Shown in pieces: positions 26,316 through 37,679 of a DNA stretch of 62,912 nt. The position numbers and the translations under genes were made by a program. Each line of letters begins with the position of its first letter. Positions within the stretch are counted from its first letter, which is position 1. The stretch is from Clostridiales bacterium (GTDB lineage: Bacteria; Bacillota; Clostridia; Christensenellales; Borkfalkiaceae). The stretch lies in contig SVIT01000003.1 in NCBI GenBank assembly GCA_015069365.1, forward strand, positions 1 to 62,912, in the 5' to 3' direction. The notes beneath the pieces are model-generated. The model saw only the letters and a list, made by a program, of their open reading frames with translations, was not told the DNA's origin and did no database searches.

Positions 26316-29078
26316 TTATAGCGCGCTTAACAGCAACGGGAATACGTAGACCGCGCAAAGCACGGCAATCCCTGCGGCAAGCACCCCAAAATACGCCAAT
26401 GTGTTTATTTTTTCAGGCAATACAAACTGTACTTCCTTTTTCTTTTTCCAAATCATGAGCGAGAGCAAAATCCCCACCCCGATACAAACGGCAAAAATTC
26501 CAATGACGAAACCGTTCGGTCGGAAAGAAAGCTCAATTTCGTTGACGCCCTCTTCCAAATAAAACGCCGTGAATCCGTCGTAGACCTCATACAGCTGCGC
26601 ACGTTTTCCATTGATTTTAAGACGCATGCCCTCGGTATAGGCAACGGAGAGAAAGACGCATTCCCCGCCATGCGCGGTATATTCGCCAATCAAACCGTTT
26701 TTCTTTTCCGTCAAACCAACCGTTTTCGCACTTTCAACCGCGTTTTTCAGCGCAGCCCCTTTTATCCCGAATACGGATAAATCGCGTACGGTCACCTCTT
26801 CATCCACGGTCACCCTCACGGTAGCAATCGCCGCCGTTTTATACTCACCCAAACAAAGAAATCCGTTGTTCCTTTGCGTTGGATACGAGCTGACGGAAAC
26901 CTTGGACGTATAGATGGAAAATTTCTCGTTAATCGCCTGGTTTAAAGCGTTGTTATTTTCATCGAAAACATTGAAGTATAACGTCTCCAACGCGGACACG
27001 GGTACCTCGAACCGTATTTCGCCCGTCCCTGAAAGAGGGGTCAAACGGTGTTTTCCGTTCACCTCTTCCACCGTCAAATTATACAGCGTCGCATCCTCTA
27101 ACGTATAGACGGAAACACCGTCGTCCGTCCCAAAAAAGTCCTCATACAGCGTCCGTTGCAATTCACCGCGTTTCGTATAATCCTCACCCTCGTTTTTAAT
27201 GACGTCCTGCGCAGTCACAATCCCCAAGGGCAGATAGTATTCGGTCGGGGCAATATTATAATACTCCCCTTGATAAACACCCTCCTTTACTTGACCTGAA
27301 ATGCAATATTTCACGGACAACAGCGCGTCCGTCAATAACGTACCGCCGCTGTTTCCCACTTCCATCCAGTAGGAAGTGTATCCAAACTGTTTGATTGCGG
27401 TCATATAATTAGAGGCTGTCAACGAGGTATAATGTCCCAAGCCGTTATACCCGATTCCGCCCATCATATTCACGTCAAAATCCCGCCAGGAATAACTCCT
27501 GTCCGTCTTTACGCGATAAAAACCCTCATCCTCGATCTTATCCGCCAGATCGACAATATCCTGATAATACGCCACGTCATGCGCGGGCGAGAGCATGTAC
27601 GTCATGGGCGCAACGTATAATTCCGACACGGCCATGATTGCAATGCACAGCCACAGCCCGACCTGTTTCAACAGTCGAACGCGATATAAAACATACAACC
27701 CCACCCCTAAAAGGCAGGCAATAACGTACAAAGACAGCAGTGCCTCGAAAGATTCCCCATTCCCCCAAAGGGATTGAGAATACTGATCCATGCGCTCGTA
27801 ATTCACCGAGGTATAATCGCGCGCGAAGATATAATAGAATATAGAAAGTACGAGTGTAAGTACACTCACCGCATACCTGGGTGCCTCGTTTTTGCCGTTT
27901 TCACGCCACCAAGAAGCAGAAATCAAGTGTGTAAATCCCTCTTTCACTTCCCCGTCTTTCTCCCGAACAGCCATGCAATCCATCGCCAAACTCAAGCAAA
28001 GGAAGATGGTTATAAAGGCGTAGCGGGTGGGAAAGCTCATATAATTCCCCGTCTGCCACATCTTATTGATCGGCTCGAATACAATCGGCGCTAAAGTCGC
28101 CAAAAACAGAATATATCTTAAGCGGTTATCCTTGTCCGTCTTGCGGATATCGGACAATGCAAAGGGAAACAAGAACAGTACGGAAAAGACGGTCGGGAAG
28201 GTCGTCTGATAGGCGGAAAATACGGAAGAATACCGAAGACTCGCAATAATCGAACTCTTACGGCCTGAGGAGAAGTATTGCAATAACGAGGGCAGCCATA
28301 CCACCGCCGAAAGCAATGCCGCAATCCCGCAGCAAAGGCAGAAATTACCCGCAAACCGTTTGTCTTTTTCCAGCCAAACGTACACGAACGCATACAGCAG
28401 TAAAAATACCACCAGCATATAGGCGATATAATAATTCATCGCTACGCACGCCGCCAACGTACCGATAAAAAGCCCCCGTCTTCCCTCTTTTAAACGCTCA
28501 AGCCCAAGCAATAGCAAAGGGAACATATATACGATATCCAACCAAATCACGTTCTGAAAATACATCATAACGTAACCAGAATACGCATATAAAACGGAGG
28601 ATACAACGTTCAAAAGATACGCTTTCTTATGCTTTATCGAAAAATACACTGACGCAGTAGACGAAATCGCACACATCTTCAACAGTACCAACACGTTGGC
28701 GAACGACATCACCTCCGCACTGTCAACGAATGCAACAAGGAAACTAAACGGACTGGATAAAAAGAAGAAAAATACTCCGAAAAAGTTCATGCCGCCCGCG
28801 TTGTTAAAACTAAAGAAAAATCCCTCTTTCCCCTCTAAAATATTCTTGAAGTCCAACAGCAACGGAACGACCTGCTGATCCATGTCACACCAGGAAATGG
28901 TTTTGTCCCCAAACGGATACAGACCGTTCTTGTGATAGGTGACCAACATGGAAACGAGCACGATCATCGGAGGAATTAAAAAGATAAGTCTTTTCACCGC
29001 GCGCAAAAAAACCGACAACGCCTTTTCGGCTTTATCCAGCAATAATTCGCGTTTTGTTTCCTGCGCCTGTTCCCCCAT
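26316..29078 (-). CDS. YfhO-family multispanning membrane protein
   Basis: 920 residues. A basic N-terminus, then about twelve membrane helices in the first 500 residues (first LIFLIPPMIVLVSMLVTYH), with YPFGDKTISWCDMDQQVVPLLLDFKNIL in the first outer loop, a hallmark of the YfhO family. A large soluble outer domain follows (about 520-850), and a final two helices close the protein. YfhO-like proteins have a GT-C glycosyltransferase topology and are required for lipoteichoic acid glycosylation in studied Bacillota. ATG with TGAGGA upstream and its own promoter; gtrA lies 9 bases downstream. A palindromic relative of the dispersed motif is inside it at 27871-27884. Confidence 0.88.
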   Translation of the reverse strand: MGEQAQETKRELLLDKAEKALSVFLRAVKRLIFLIPPMIVLVSMLVTYHKNGLYPFGDKTISWCDMDQQVVPLLLDFKNILEGKEGFFFSFNNAGGMNFFGVFFFFLSSPFSFLVAFVDSAEVMSFANVLVLLKMCAISSTASVYFSIKHKKAYLLNVVSSVLYAYSGYVMMYFQNVIWLDIVYMFPLLLLGLERLKEGRRGLFIGTLAACVAMNYYIAYMLVVFLLLYAFVYVWLEKDKRFAGNFCLCCGIAALLSAVVWLPSLLQYFSSGRKSSIIASLRYSSVFSAYQTTFPTVFSVLFLFPFALSDIRKTDKDNRLRYILFLATLAPIVFEPINKMWQTGNYMSFPTRYAFITIFLCLSLAMDCMAVREKDGEVKEGFTHLISASWWRENGKNEAPRYAVSVLTLVLSIFYYIFARDYTSVNYERMDQYSQSLWGNGESFEALLSLYVIACLLGVGLYVLYRVRLLKQVGLWLCIAIMAVSELYVAPMTYMLSPAHDVAYYQDIVDLADKIEDEGFYRVKTDRSYSWRDFDVNMMGGIGYNGLGHYTSLTASNYMTAIKQFGYTSYWMEVGNSGGTLLTDALLSVKYCISGQVKEGVYQGEYYNIAPTEYYLPLGIVTAQDVIKNEGEDYTKRGELQRTLYEDFFGTDDGVSVYTLEDATLYNLTVEEVNGKHRLTPLSGTGEIRFEVPVSALETLYFNVFDENNNALNQAINEKFSIYTSKVSVSSYPTQRNNGFLCLGEYKTAAIATVRVTVDEEVTVRDLSVFGIKGAALKNAVESAKTVGLTEKKNGLIGEYTAHGGECVFLSVAYTEGMRLKINGKRAQLYEVYDGFTAFYLEEGVNEIELSFRPNGFVIGIFAVCIGVGILLSLMIWKKKKEVQFVLPEKINTLAYFGVLAAGIAVLCAVYVFPLLLSAL

Positions 29079-29105
29079 ACTATTCCTCAGCTTTTTTATA
29101 TACCC

Positions 29106-29134
29106 ATTATACGCCTATACGCGCAAAAAGTCAA
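29106..29134 (-). promoter_or_regulatory. Sigma-A promoter of yfhO-gtrA
   Basis: Minus strand -35 TTGACT (29129-29134), 17-base spacer, -10 TATAAT (29106-29111), 28 bases from the yfhO start. Confidence 0.82.
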
Positions 29135-29173
29135 CTCCTTTCTGCTTTACTTTTTTTAATGATAATTAATGCG

Positions 29174-29200
29174 TGAACGCGTACCTACCCCCGTCCTTTT
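29174..29200 (+). repeat. Dispersed motif variant between rpoC and yfhO
   Basis: GAACGCG-TACCTACCCCC-GTCCTTTT: one core mismatch (A for G) but both flanks of the extended consensus are present. It lies in the intergenic gap beside the rpoC terminator. Confidence 0.6.
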
Positions 29201-29214
29201 ATTAAAAAATATCA

Positions 29215-29250
29215 AAAAACGGCCTTTGTATCACACAAAGACCGTTTTTA
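29215..29250 (-). terminator. Terminator of rpoBC
   Basis: Stem AAAAACGG...CTTTGT / ACAAAG...CCGTTTTT with one internal mismatch, T-run on the minus strand, 9 bases after the rpoC stop. Confidence 0.88.
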
Positions 29251-29258
29251 TTTTTAGA

Positions 29259-32200
29259 TTATTCGGAAACTTCTTCCGCGTTTACTTCTTCCGTTGCAAC
29301 GGAATTATAGCCGCCGATATACTGAGGCGTAACGTTTTTATACGCCTTTGTACCCGTACCTGCGGGGATAAGCTTACCGATGATAACGTTTTCTTTCAAG
29401 CCGACAAGGTAATCTCTCTTCGTGCGGATAGCCGCTTCGGTGAGTACTCTCGAGGTTTCCTGGAAGGAAGCCGCTGACAAGAAGCTGTCTGTCGCAAGCG
29501 CCGCTTTCGTGATACCGAGAAGGACACGTTTTGCGAGTGCAGGTCTGCCACCGTTTGCCATTGCCTTTGCGCTTTCGTCCTGGAACGTAACCATATCGAC
29601 AAGTTCGCCAGGCAACAGGTTGGTGTCCCCTGCGTTTTCTACGCGGACTTTCTTAAGCATCTGACGTACGATGATTTCAACGTGTTTGTCGTTGATTTCA
29701 ACGCCTTGCGAGCGGTATACGGACTGTACCTGTTCAAGGATATAATCCTGTACGCCCTTGACGCCTTGTACGCGGAGAATATCTTGAGGATATACGCTAC
29801 CAGCATTAAGCAATACGCCAGGCGCAACCTTTTCGCCGTTCTTAACCTTGATTTCTGCGTTGAAAGGAAGGGTATATTCTTTCTTAACTTCGCCCGTTGC
29901 TTCGTCACAGATCTTAACGTGCTTAGAACCGTCGGAATCGTCAATGCTGATTACGCCTTCCACCTCACAGATGGTTGCACACCCCTTCGGTTTTCTAACC
30001 TCGAACAATTCTTCGACACGGGGAAGACCTTGTGTGATGTCCCCCGTCGCTGCGATACCCCCCGTATGGAAGGTACGCATGGTAAGCTGAGTACCAGGTT
30101 CACCGATGGACTGTGCCGCAATCGTACCGACCGCTTCACCGACCTGAACGGGCAACGTCGTTGCCATGTTCTTACCATAGCACTTTGCGCATACGCCGAA
30201 TCTGGAAGAGCAACCGAAGATACTTCTAATAGAAACTTCCGTCAAGCCTGCGTCGCAGATTTCACCCGCTTCTTTCTCGTCGATGAACTGGTTCATAGAA
30301 ACGATCACTTCGCCCGTTGCGGGATTGATCACGTCTTCTGCAGCAAATCTACCAAGGATTCTCGATTTCAAACCTTCGATTTCTTTACCTACGGTATCGT
30401 AGATTGCCTTAACGACCATACCCTGAGGCTTTCTGCCTGCGCAGCAATCGTCTTCGCGAACGATAATTTCGTGAGATACGTCGACAAGACGACGAGTCAA
30501 GTAACCGGAGTCTGCCGTCTTCAATGCGGTATCCGTCAAACCTTTACGGCCGCCGTGCGAGGAAATGAAGTATTCCAAAACGGAAAGGCCGTTACGGAAA
30601 CAAGACTTAACGGGAACCTCAATCTTTTTACCTTGAGGGTTAACCATTAGACCACGCATACCTGCAAGCTGTTTAATCTGGTCGATGGAACCACGGGCAC
30701 CAGAGTCAGCCATCATCCAAATAGGATTGAACTTGTCTTCTTCACCCTGCTTTTTAAGGAGCGAAGCCACTTTATCCGTAGCCGCATCCCACTGCGCGAT
30801 AACTGCGCTGTAACGTTCGTCTTCGTTCAAAAGACCACGTGCATATTTCTTCGCGATCTTGGACACTTCTTTTTCTGCATTCTCGATGATTTCTTCCTTT
30901 TCCTGAGGAATCTTCATGTCGAATACGGACGTCGTCAATGCCGCGAGCGTCGAATATTTGTAACCTCTTTCTTTCATCGCGTCCAAAACGTACGAAGCCT
31001 TAGGCGCTTTGCCCGTTCTAAACGACGCTTCTACGATACGGGAGAGATGCTTCTTGCCGATCGCGCGCGCGTTGCCGATGAACTCTTGATCAAGTTCAAG
31101 ACGCAAGTAGGATTCGGGAGTATTTCTCTTTACGAACCCAAGATCCTGAGGCAAACCTTCGTTGTAGATCAATCTGCCGATCGTCGTTTTGATAATACCG
31201 CAAACTTCCAACTTGCCCGTCTGAGGGTTGCGGCGAACTTCCGCGCTCTTAACGATAACGTCGCCAGGCTTGTTCTCAATTTCACATCTATAAGGCAGAG
31301 GAAGATCTTCAAACTTGCCTTCGGGAAGTTCCACTACGCGCTTAAGATACATTTCGTCCTGTTCGTGCGCAATTTTGTTCTGGTATGCCAAGATCGCCTC
31401 GTTTTCAGAGGAATAGATGGGAGGAATATATACTTCCCCATCCTCGCTGGGACGGCCTTGTTCGTCGTATTTTTTACCCTCTTCACGGCGCTTAATCGTA
31501 AGATAGTAAGCACCGATAATCATATCCTGCGTAGGCGACATGACAGATTTACCGTCAGCAAGCTTAAGGATATTGTTCGCAGAAAGCATCAAGAATCTTG
31601 CTTCCGCCTGCGCTTCTACGCTGAGGGGAAGATGCACAGCCATCTGGTCACCGTCGAAGTCGGCGTTGAAAGGTCCGCAGACAAGGGGCGAAATCTTAAT
31701 CGCACGCCCTTCGATGAGAACGGGTTCGAACGCTTGAATGGACAAACGGTGCAACGTAGGAGCACGGTTCAAAAGTACGGGATGGTCCTTGATAACGTCT
31801 TCCAAAACGTTCCAAACCATATCTCTCGCCTTTTCAACAGCGCGCTTTGCCGTCTTGATGTTGTGGCACTGACCGCTTTCTACCAAACGTTTCATGATGA
31901 AGGGTTTGAAAAGCTCGATTGCCATTTCTTTAGGCAAACCGCATTGATAGATCTTCAGTTCAGGACCGACGACGATAACCGAACGACCGGAATAGTCGAC
32001 ACGTTTACCGAGCAAGTTCTGACGGAAACGACCCTGCTTACCGCGAAGCATTGCGGAAAGGGATTTAAGATCACGGTTGGAAGGACCGCTGAGTGCTTTC
32101 CCTCTTCTGCCGTTATCAATCAGTGCGTCTACCGCTTCCTGCAACATACGTTTTTCGTTCTTGATGATCATATCGGGCGCGCCGATCTCCATCATCTTCT

Positions 32201-33038
32201 TCAAACGGTTGTTACGGTTGATAACGCGGCGGTACAAATCGTTCAAGTCGGAAGTAGCAAATCTACCGCCGTCAAGCTGTACCATGGGACGGATTTCAGG
32301 AGGAATAACGGGAAGCACCGTCAAAATCATCCATTCGGGGCGGTTGCCGCTCTTTCTGAACGATTCGATAACTTCCAAACGCTTAATCGCCTTAATTGCT
32401 TTCTGTCCAGGACCTTTTTGATTGTTTGCAGAATCAGCGAGCGCGTTCTTGCATTCCTCGCTTTCCTTATCAAGGTCTACCGCCATCAACAATTCGCGTA
32501 CGGATTCTGCACCCATACCGACCTTCAAGCCGGTTACGGAAGAATCGCCGTATCTTTCTTCGATTTCGCGGAGCTGTTTGTCCGTGATAACCTGCTTATA
32601 CTCTACTTCGTTGACGCTGCCGGGATTCAAAACCACGTAGGACGCGAAATAAAGCACCTGTTCCAACTGCTTGGGACCCATATTCAAAAGCAAACCGATC
32701 TTAGAGGGTACGCCCTTGAAATACCAAATATGGGAAACGGGAGCCGCAAGCTCAATATGACCCATTCTTTCACGTCTTACCTTGGAGCGGGTAATTTCTA
32801 CACCGCACTTTTCGCAGACGTGGCCTTTGTATTTTACTCTCTTATATTTACCGCAGTGACATTCCCAGTCCTTCATCGGTCCGAAGATCTTTTCGCAGAA
32901 AAGACCGTCCTTTTCGGGTTTCTGGGTGCGGTAGTTGATGGTTTCGGGTTTGGTAACCTCACCGTACGACCATTCTCTGATTTTCTCGGGAGAAGCAATA
33001 CTAATCTGAATAGAATTGAAATCGTTTAATTCGTACAT
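29259..33038 (-). CDS. rpoC: RNA polymerase beta' subunit
   Basis: 1259 residues. Visible landmarks are the N-terminal zinc finger ([20 protein letters not shown]), the rudder/lid region [23 protein letters not shown], the catalytic [16 protein letters not shown], the bridge-helix region [29 protein letters not shown], the second Cys cluster (CCAGRKP ... [15 protein letters not shown] type) and the trigger-loop-side [20 protein letters not shown]. The size is normal for Bacillota without a large lineage insert. ATG with TAAGGAGG, 11 bases after rpoB, so co-transcribed. Its C-terminus ends in an acidic tail ([12 protein letters not shown]). Confidence 0.98.
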   Translation of the reverse strand: MYELNDFNSIQISIASPEKIREWSYGEVTKPETINYRTQKPEKDGLFCEKIFGPMKDWECHCGKYKRVKYKGHVCEKCGVEITRSKVRRERMGHIELAAPVSHIWYFKGVPSKIGLLLNMGPKQLEQVLYFASYVVLNPGSVNEVEYKQVITDKQLREIEERYGDSSVTGLKVGMGAESVRELLMAVDLDKESEECKNALADSANNQKGPGQKAIKAIKRLEVIESFRKSGNRPEWMILTVLPVIPPEIRPMVQLDGGRFATSDLNDLYRRVINRNNRLKKMMEIGAPDMIIKNEKRMLQEAVDALIDNGRRGKALSGPSNRDLKSLSAMLRGKQGRFRQNLLGKRVDYSGRSVIVVGPELKIYQCGLPKEMAIELFKPFIMKRLVESGQCHNIKTAKRAVEKARDMVWNVLEDVIKDHPVLLNRAPTLHRLSIQAFEPVLIEGRAIKISPLVCGPFNADFDGDQMAVHLPLSVEAQAEARFLMLSANNILKLADGKSVMSPTQDMIIGAYYLTIKRREEGKKYDEQGRPSEDGEVYIPPIYSSENEAILAYQNKIAHEQDEMYLKRVVELPEGKFEDLPLPYRCEIENKPGDVIVKSAEVRRNPQTGKLEVCGIIKTTIGRLIYNEGLPQDLGFVKRNTPESYLRLELDQEFIGNARAIGKKHLSRIVEASFRTGKAPKASYVLDAMKERGYKYSTLAALTTSVFDMKIPQEKEEIIENAEKEVSKIAKKYARGLLNEDERYSAVIAQWDAATDKVASLLKKQGEEDKFNPIWMMADSGARGSIDQIKQLAGMRGLMVNPQGKKIEVPVKSCFRNGLSVLEYFISSHGGRKGLTDTALKTADSGYLTRRLVDVSHEIIVREDDCCAGRKPQGMVVKAIYDTVGKEIEGLKSRILGRFAAEDVINPATGEVIVSMNQFIDEKEAGEICDAGLTEVSIRSIFGCSSRFGVCAKCYGKNMATTLPVQVGEAVGTIAAQSIGEPGTQLTMRTFHTGGIAATGDITQGLPRVEELFEVRKPKGCATICEVEGVISIDDSDGSKHVKICDEATGEVKKEYTLPFNAEIKVKNGEKVAPGVLLNAGSVYPQDILRVQGVKGVQDYILEQVQSVYRSQGVEINDKHVEIIVRQMLKKVRVENAGDTNLLPGELVDMVTFQDESAKAMANGGRPALAKRVLLGITKAALATDSFLSAASFQETSRVLTEAAIRTKRDYLVGLKENVIIGKLIPAGTGTKAYKNVTPQYIGGYNSVATEEVNAEEVSE

Positions 33039-33049
33039 ACTATACCTCC

Positions 33050-36000
33050 TTACTCTTCATCGCCGAAGTCATCTTCGTCGTCCTCGAAGAGTTTGCCAAA
33101 ACCGAACGTATCGTCGTCTTCGTCATCCTCGAAATCATCGTCGTCATCCGATTCGGTAATATTGAACCCATCCTCGTCGTCGCCGTCTTCCTCGAAGATA
33201 GACTTGACGTCGAAATCGCCGTCCTCTTCGTCATCGTCGTCCACGTTGAAATCGATTTCTTCAAGTTCTTCGTCCTTAACGATTTCTCTGCGGCTTGCAG
33301 CGGTATCTGCATTGTCTTCCTCTTCTTCCACTTCGCGGATAACGAGTTCGTCGCCCGATTCGGTCAATACCTTAACGTCCAAAGCCAAACTCTGCAATTC
33401 TTTCAAGAGGACTTTGAATGCTTCGGGAATACCGGGTTCAGAGATGTTTTCACCGCGAACGATGGATTCGTACGTCTTCACACGACCTACGACGTCGTCC
33501 GATTTTACGGTGAGGATTTCTTGCAAAATGTGCGCCGCGCCGTATGCTTCCAATGCCCAAACTTCCATTTCACCGAAACGCTGGCCGCCGAACTGCGCTT
33601 TACCGCCGAGAGGCTGCTGCGTTACAAGGCTGTAAGGACCGATTGCACGCGCGTGAATCTTATCGTCAACAAGGTGGATAAGTTTAATCATATACTGAAC
33701 ACCGATCGTAACGCGGTTTTCAAAGGCTTCGCCAGTTCTGCCGTCGAATACCTGGAACTTACCGTCAACCTTGCCGTCAGGGTTCAAAAGGTTATTTTCG
33801 CGGAACATCACTTCAAGGTCTTTCTCCGTCGCCCCATCGAATACGGGGGTAGCGATCTTCCAGCCGAGTTGTTTACATACATACCCAAGGTGCACTTCCA
33901 AAACCTGCCCGATATTCATACGGGAAGGAACGCCCAAGGGATTGAGCAAGATCTGCAAAGGCGTACCGTCTGCCAAGAAAGGCATATCTGCCTGCGAAAG
34001 TACGCGGGAGATAACACCCTTGTTACCGTGACGACCTGCCATCTTATCACCAACCTGGATCTTACGTTTCTGCGCGATATATACGCGAACGAGTTTGTTT
34101 ACGCCAGGCTCGAGTTCGTCTTTGTTTTCTCTCGTGAATACCTTAACGTCTACAACGATACCGCCTTCGCCGTGAGGTACTTTCAAAGAGGTGTCGCGCA
34201 CTTCTCTGGATTTTTCGCCAAAGATCGCGCGGAGCAATCTTTCTTCGGGGGTAAGTTCTGCTTCGCCCTTAGGAGAAACCTTACCTACGAGGATATCGCC
34301 GCTCTGGATTTCCGCACCGATACGGATGATACCGTCTTCGTCGAGATCCTTCAATGCGTCGTCGCCGACGTTGGGGATATCGCGGGTGATTTCTTCAGGA
34401 CCGAGCTTCGTATCTCTCGCTTCCGTTTCATATTCTTCGATATGAATGGAAGTAAATACGTCGTCTTGTACGAGTTTTTCCGAAAGCAAGATAGCGTCTT
34501 CGTAGTTATAACCTTCCCATTCCATGTAACCGATGAGAATGTTTTTACCGAGCGCAAGTTCACCGTTGTTGGTCGAAGGACCGTCTGCGATGATTTCGCC
34601 CTTGAATACTCTGTCGCCCGTGGAAACGATAGGACGCTGGTTCAAGCAAGTACCTGCGTTGGAACGTTCGAATTTCTTCAAAGGATATTCACGGATCGTG
34701 CCGTCGTCTTCCTGGATCTTGATCATGTTCGACGCGCAGCTAACGACAACGCCCGGCTCTTTCGCCGTAACGATAACGCCCGAATATTGCGCGATGGAGC
34801 TTTCGATACCGGTCGCTACGATCGCGGATTCCGTCTTCAAAAGAGGAACTGCCTGACGTTGCATGTTCGAACCCATGAGGGCACGGTTGGTATCGTCGTT
34901 TTCAAGGAAAGGAATCAGCGCCGCTGCAACGGAGACGAGCTGTTTGGGCGAAACGTCCATATAGTCCATCTTTTCGCGGGGCATTTCCGTAATATCGTTC
35001 TGGTGACGGCAGCCAACGCGTTCGTTGATGAACTTCCCTTCTTCGTCGAGGGGTTCGTTTGCCTGCGCCACGATATATTTATCTTCTTCGTCTGCCGTAA
35101 GGTAATCTACGTGTTCGGTAACGACGCCCGTTGCCTTGTCCACTCTTCTGTACGGGCTCATGATAAAGCCGTATTCGTTGACCTTAGCAAAGGTAGCAAG
35201 GGAGGTAATCAAACCGATGTTCTGACCTTCTGGCGTTTCGATAGGACACATACGGCCATAATGGGTATGGTGAATATCGCGCACTTCAAAGGTAGCACGG
35301 TCTCTGTTCAAACCGCCAGGACCGAGCGCGGAAAGTTTACGCTTGTGCGTAAGTTCTGCGATGGGGTTGGTCTGGTCCATGAACTGAGACAACTGCGAAG
35401 ACCCGAAGAATTCGCGGATGACCGCGGATACGGGACGGATATTGATAAGAGCGGACGGCGTAATTTCCATAGGATCTTGCGTCGCCATTCTTTCTTTGAT
35501 CAATCTTTCAAGACGTGCGATACCTACGCGGAGTTGGTTCTGGAGCAATTCGCCAACAGAACGTACACGGCGGTTCCCGAGGTGGTCGATGTTGTCGATC
35601 GTACCGATACCGTACTTAAGATCGAGGTTGGTGGAGATGGACGCAACGATATCGTCAACGGTAACGTGCTTATGGCACAGTTTGTCGATAAGGGGACGCA
35701 TTTCCTTCTTCTGTTCTTTCGTAGGAACGGGATGTTCGCTCGTCAAGATTTCGTGGAAGAGCTTACAAGCCGCAACGAACTTGCGACGGTTGTCTCTTCT
35801 CTTTTCTCTGTTTTTCTTTTCTTCCGGCTTTTCGTCGGGTTCTTCCGGCTTTTCGTGCGTATAGTAAAGCGCGTCGATATCATCGATATATTTTTCCGCT
35901 ACTTCTTCCACGCTCAAATTCGCGCATTCCTCTGCGATGAGTTTGGAGAAACGGTAGTTGGGATAGAATACCGTGGGAAGCAAACCGAAATCCTTTGCTC

Positions 36001-37081
36001 TTACCTGAACGGGAATATCGGAAATTGCCGCAAAGTCCACCGTATTGTTTGCGATGATCTTATGACGGATCTCCCCTTCTTCGGGATCGTCTACGAGTAC
36101 GAAAATCTCGTTTACGCCGCAATTTTGGATTTCTTTCGCTTTTACTTCAGAAATCTTTTCGCCTGCTTCCGCGATGATTTCACCCGTTTCAGGGTTTACG
36201 ACAGCGTCAGCAACCCTGCAACCGGGCAAACGGTAAGCAAGGTTCAATTTCTTGTTATACTTGTATCTGCCGACCTTCGCGATATCGTAACGGCGAGGAT
36301 CGAAGAACAAATTGAAAAGGTGCGCCCTTACCGAATCTTCGGTGGGAGCTTCGCCAGGACGAAGACGACGGTACAATTCGTACAAGCCGTCCGATTCCGA
36401 TTTAGCGGTGTCTTTCGCGAGCGTAGCCGCCATGATCTTGTCCCCAGGGAACAGATCTTCAATCGCGCGGTTAGAACCAAAGCCGAGCGCACGCAAAAGT
36501 ACCGTCGCGCACAGTTTCTTCTTTCTGTCTACGCGAACGTACAGCGTGTCCTGCGCGTCTTGTTCGAGTTCGAGCCAAGCGCCGCGGTTGGGCATAACGG
36601 TGGTCGCGAACATTTCTTTACCCGTCTTATCCTTGCTGGACGCATTGTAAACGCCGGGGGAACGAACGAGCTGGGATACGATAACACGTTCTGCACCGTT
36701 GATGATGAACGCGCCGTTTTCCGTCATGAGCGGAAGATCGCCCATGAATACTTCCTGATCGACAACTTCGTTCTTAACCTTGTTGACAAGGCGAACCTTT
36801 ACACGCAAAGGAAGCGCGTATGTTGCGTCACGGGTACGGCATTCTTTCTCGTCGTACTTGGGCTTGTCTCCGAATCTGTGCTCTAAAAAGTAGAGCTCAA
36901 AATGGTCGGAGTAGTCGGTGATCGGGGAAAAGTCCTCAAACACCTCACTGATGCCCTCTTCGATAAAGGCATTGTAGCTGTCCTTCTGGATTTCAACGAG
37001 ATCGGGAATGTCGATTACTTCGTTGATCGAACCGAATTTTCTTCTTTCGGTCTTGCCATACTTTTGAATAGGTAAATCCAT
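33050..37081 (-). CDS. rpoB: RNA polymerase beta subunit with a long acidic C-terminal tail
   Basis: 1343 residues. Typical beta motifs include the rifampicin region ([16 protein letters not shown], then [18 protein letters not shown]), [30 protein letters not shown] and the C-terminal [25 protein letters not shown]. The usual protein would end around residue 1245 after [12 protein letters not shown]; here nearly 100 more residues follow, dominated by Asp and Glu with a few Phe (for example [18 protein letters not shown]). The DNA of this tail is correspondingly repetitive (GAT/GAA codons). Shine-Dalgarno AAGGAG. It is preceded by a consensus promoter and a leader of about 260 bases; rplJL and other usual upstream partners are not adjacent. 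Confidence 0.98.
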   Translation of the reverse strand: MDLPIQKYGKTERRKFGSINEVIDIPDLVEIQKDSYNAFIEEGISEVFEDFSPITDYSDHFELYFLEHRFGDKPKYDEKECRTRDATYALPLRVKVRLVNKVKNEVVDQEVFMGDLPLMTENGAFIINGAERVIVSQLVRSPGVYNASSKDKTGKEMFATTVMPNRGAWLELEQDAQDTLYVRVDRKKKLCATVLLRALGFGSNRAIEDLFPGDKIMAATLAKDTAKSESDGLYELYRRLRPGEAPTEDSVRAHLFNLFFDPRRYDIAKVGRYKYNKKLNLAYRLPGCRVADAVVNPETGEIIAEAGEKISEVKAKEIQNCGVNEIFVLVDDPEEGEIRHKIIANNTVDFAAISDIPVQVRAKDFGLLPTVFYPNYRFSKLIAEECANLSVEEVAEKYIDDIDALYYTHEKPEEPDEKPEEKKNREKRRDNRRKFVAACKLFHEILTSEHPVPTKEQKKEMRPLIDKLCHKHVTVDDIVASISTNLDLKYGIGTIDNIDHLGNRRVRSVGELLQNQLRVGIARLERLIKERMATQDPMEITPSALINIRPVSAVIREFFGSSQLSQFMDQTNPIAELTHKRKLSALGPGGLNRDRATFEVRDIHHTHYGRMCPIETPEGQNIGLITSLATFAKVNEYGFIMSPYRRVDKATGVVTEHVDYLTADEEDKYIVAQANEPLDEEGKFINERVGCRHQNDITEMPREKMDYMDVSPKQLVSVAAALIPFLENDDTNRALMGSNMQRQAVPLLKTESAIVATGIESSIAQYSGVIVTAKEPGVVVSCASNMIKIQEDDGTIREYPLKKFERSNAGTCLNQRPIVSTGDRVFKGEIIADGPSTNNGELALGKNILIGYMEWEGYNYEDAILLSEKLVQDDVFTSIHIEEYETEARDTKLGPEEITRDIPNVGDDALKDLDEDGIIRIGAEIQSGDILVGKVSPKGEAELTPEERLLRAIFGEKSREVRDTSLKVPHGEGGIVVDVKVFTRENKDELEPGVNKLVRVYIAQKRKIQVGDKMAGRHGNKGVISRVLSQADMPFLADGTPLQILLNPLGVPSRMNIGQVLEVHLGYVCKQLGWKIATPVFDGATEKDLEVMFRENNLLNPDGKVDGKFQVFDGRTGEAFENRVTIGVQYMIKLIHLVDDKIHARAIGPYSLVTQQPLGGKAQFGGQRFGEMEVWALEAYGAAHILQEILTVKSDDVVGRVKTYESIVRGENISEPGIPEAFKVLLKELQSLALDVKVLTESGDELVIREVEEEEDNADTAASRREIVKDEELEEIDFNVDDDDEEDGDFDVKSIFEEDGDDEDGFNITESDDDDDFEDDEDDDTFGFGKLFEDDEDDFGDEE

Positions 37082-37193
37082 TTGTTTGTTGTTAGCTCCT
37101 TGAAAATTTTTTCAGGCGATCTACCGAGTATATCTTTTCATCGATAAAAATCGAAATTTTTGTCTTGGTTTGAAGTTTTTTTGTATCTTACGC

Positions 37194-37222
37194 TTTACTT
37201 TTGCACCCCTTTGCGGTATAAT
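37194..37222 (+). promoter_or_regulatory. Sigma-A promoter of rqcP-ispDF
   Basis: -35 TTTACT (37194-37199), 17-base spacer, -10 TATAAT (37217-37222). It lies about 215 bases upstream of rqcP, within the rpoB leader on the opposite strand. Confidence 0.6.
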
Positions 37223-37348
37223 ATATTATAAAGAAAGGGATTTGCGCCAAAAAACGCCTTTTTTCGAGGAATTTTTTAGGAAAAATCCACCCAAAAATTC
37301 GCTTTCAAGCGACATTACACCAGAATAAGCATAATGATACATTATCTA

Positions 37349-37377
37349 ATTATATCCCTCCAAAAAAAAGATGTCAA
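37349..37377 (-). promoter_or_regulatory. Consensus sigma-A promoter of rpoBC
   Basis: Minus strand -35 TTGACA (37372-37377), 17-base A-rich spacer, -10 TATAAT (37349-37354), both perfect. Confidence 0.88.
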
Positions 37378-37436
37378 GCATTTTTGAATTTGATTTTAAA
37401 TTTTTTGGAAAAAAGTTATCCACATAGGAGTTTTTT

Positions 37437-37679
37437 ATGCGTATTGACAAATTTTTAAAGGTTTCCCGTATCTTAAAACGCCGCACGGTTGCCCAAGAGG
37501 CATGCGGTGAAGAAAAGGTACTGCTCAACGGAAAAGCAGCAAAACCCGCCGCGCAAGTCAAGATCGGCGACGTAATTGAGGTGCTTTACGCCTCGGGAAG
37601 CCTGAAAATCCGCGTACTCAATATCAAAGAAACGGTTAAAAAAGACGAGGCGGCGTCCCTTTACGAGGTAATCGTATGA
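37437..37679 (+). CDS. rqcP: S4-domain RNA-binding protein RqcP (YabO)
   Basis: 80 residues made of a single S4 domain: MRIDKFLKVSRILKRRTVAQEAC, VLLNGKAAKPAAQVKIGDVIEV, and an end YASGSLKIRVLNIKET. This short S4 protein is known in Bacillota as RqcP/YabO, which works with RqcH on stalled 50S subunits to add alanine tails. Start ATG with TAGGAG upstream. Its stop overlaps the start of ispDF in the sequence GTATGAG, so the two are translationally coupled. The pairing with isoprenoid synthesis is a gene-order oddity; in many Bacillota yabO sits in the mazG-divIC region instead. Confidence 0.9.
   Translation: MRIDKFLKVSRILKRRTVAQEACGEEKVLLNGKAAKPAAQVKIGDVIEVLYASGSLKIRVLNIKETVKKDEAASLYEVIV

Larger units (their letters stand above)
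37082..37436. other. Divergent control region between rpoB and rqcP (355 bases without a gene)
   Basis: AT-rich. It holds a leftward promoter for rpoB near its right end and a rightward promoter for rqcP near its middle, so each transcript has a long untranslated leader (about 260 and 210 bases) that is antisense to the other over roughly 120 bases. A small hairpin GCTTGAAAGC (around 37300) lies in the rpoB leader. I see no attenuator with a clear T-run and no known riboswitch or ribosomal-protein binding leader. Confidence 0.6.

Noticed and set aside
29259-33038. Unusual insertion in RpoC
   Set aside because: The length is within the normal range for Bacillota and all motifs are in the standard order.
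33902-33909. ACCTGCCC in rpoB as a motif copy
   Set aside because: Only the 8-base core matches and the flanks do not; likely chance or codon use.
33521-36886. A very long open frame on the plus strand opposite rpoB, with another opposite rpoC (31047-33029)
   Set aside because: They are mirror images of conserved rpoB/rpoC codon use, lack ribosome sites and show no protein-like motifs.
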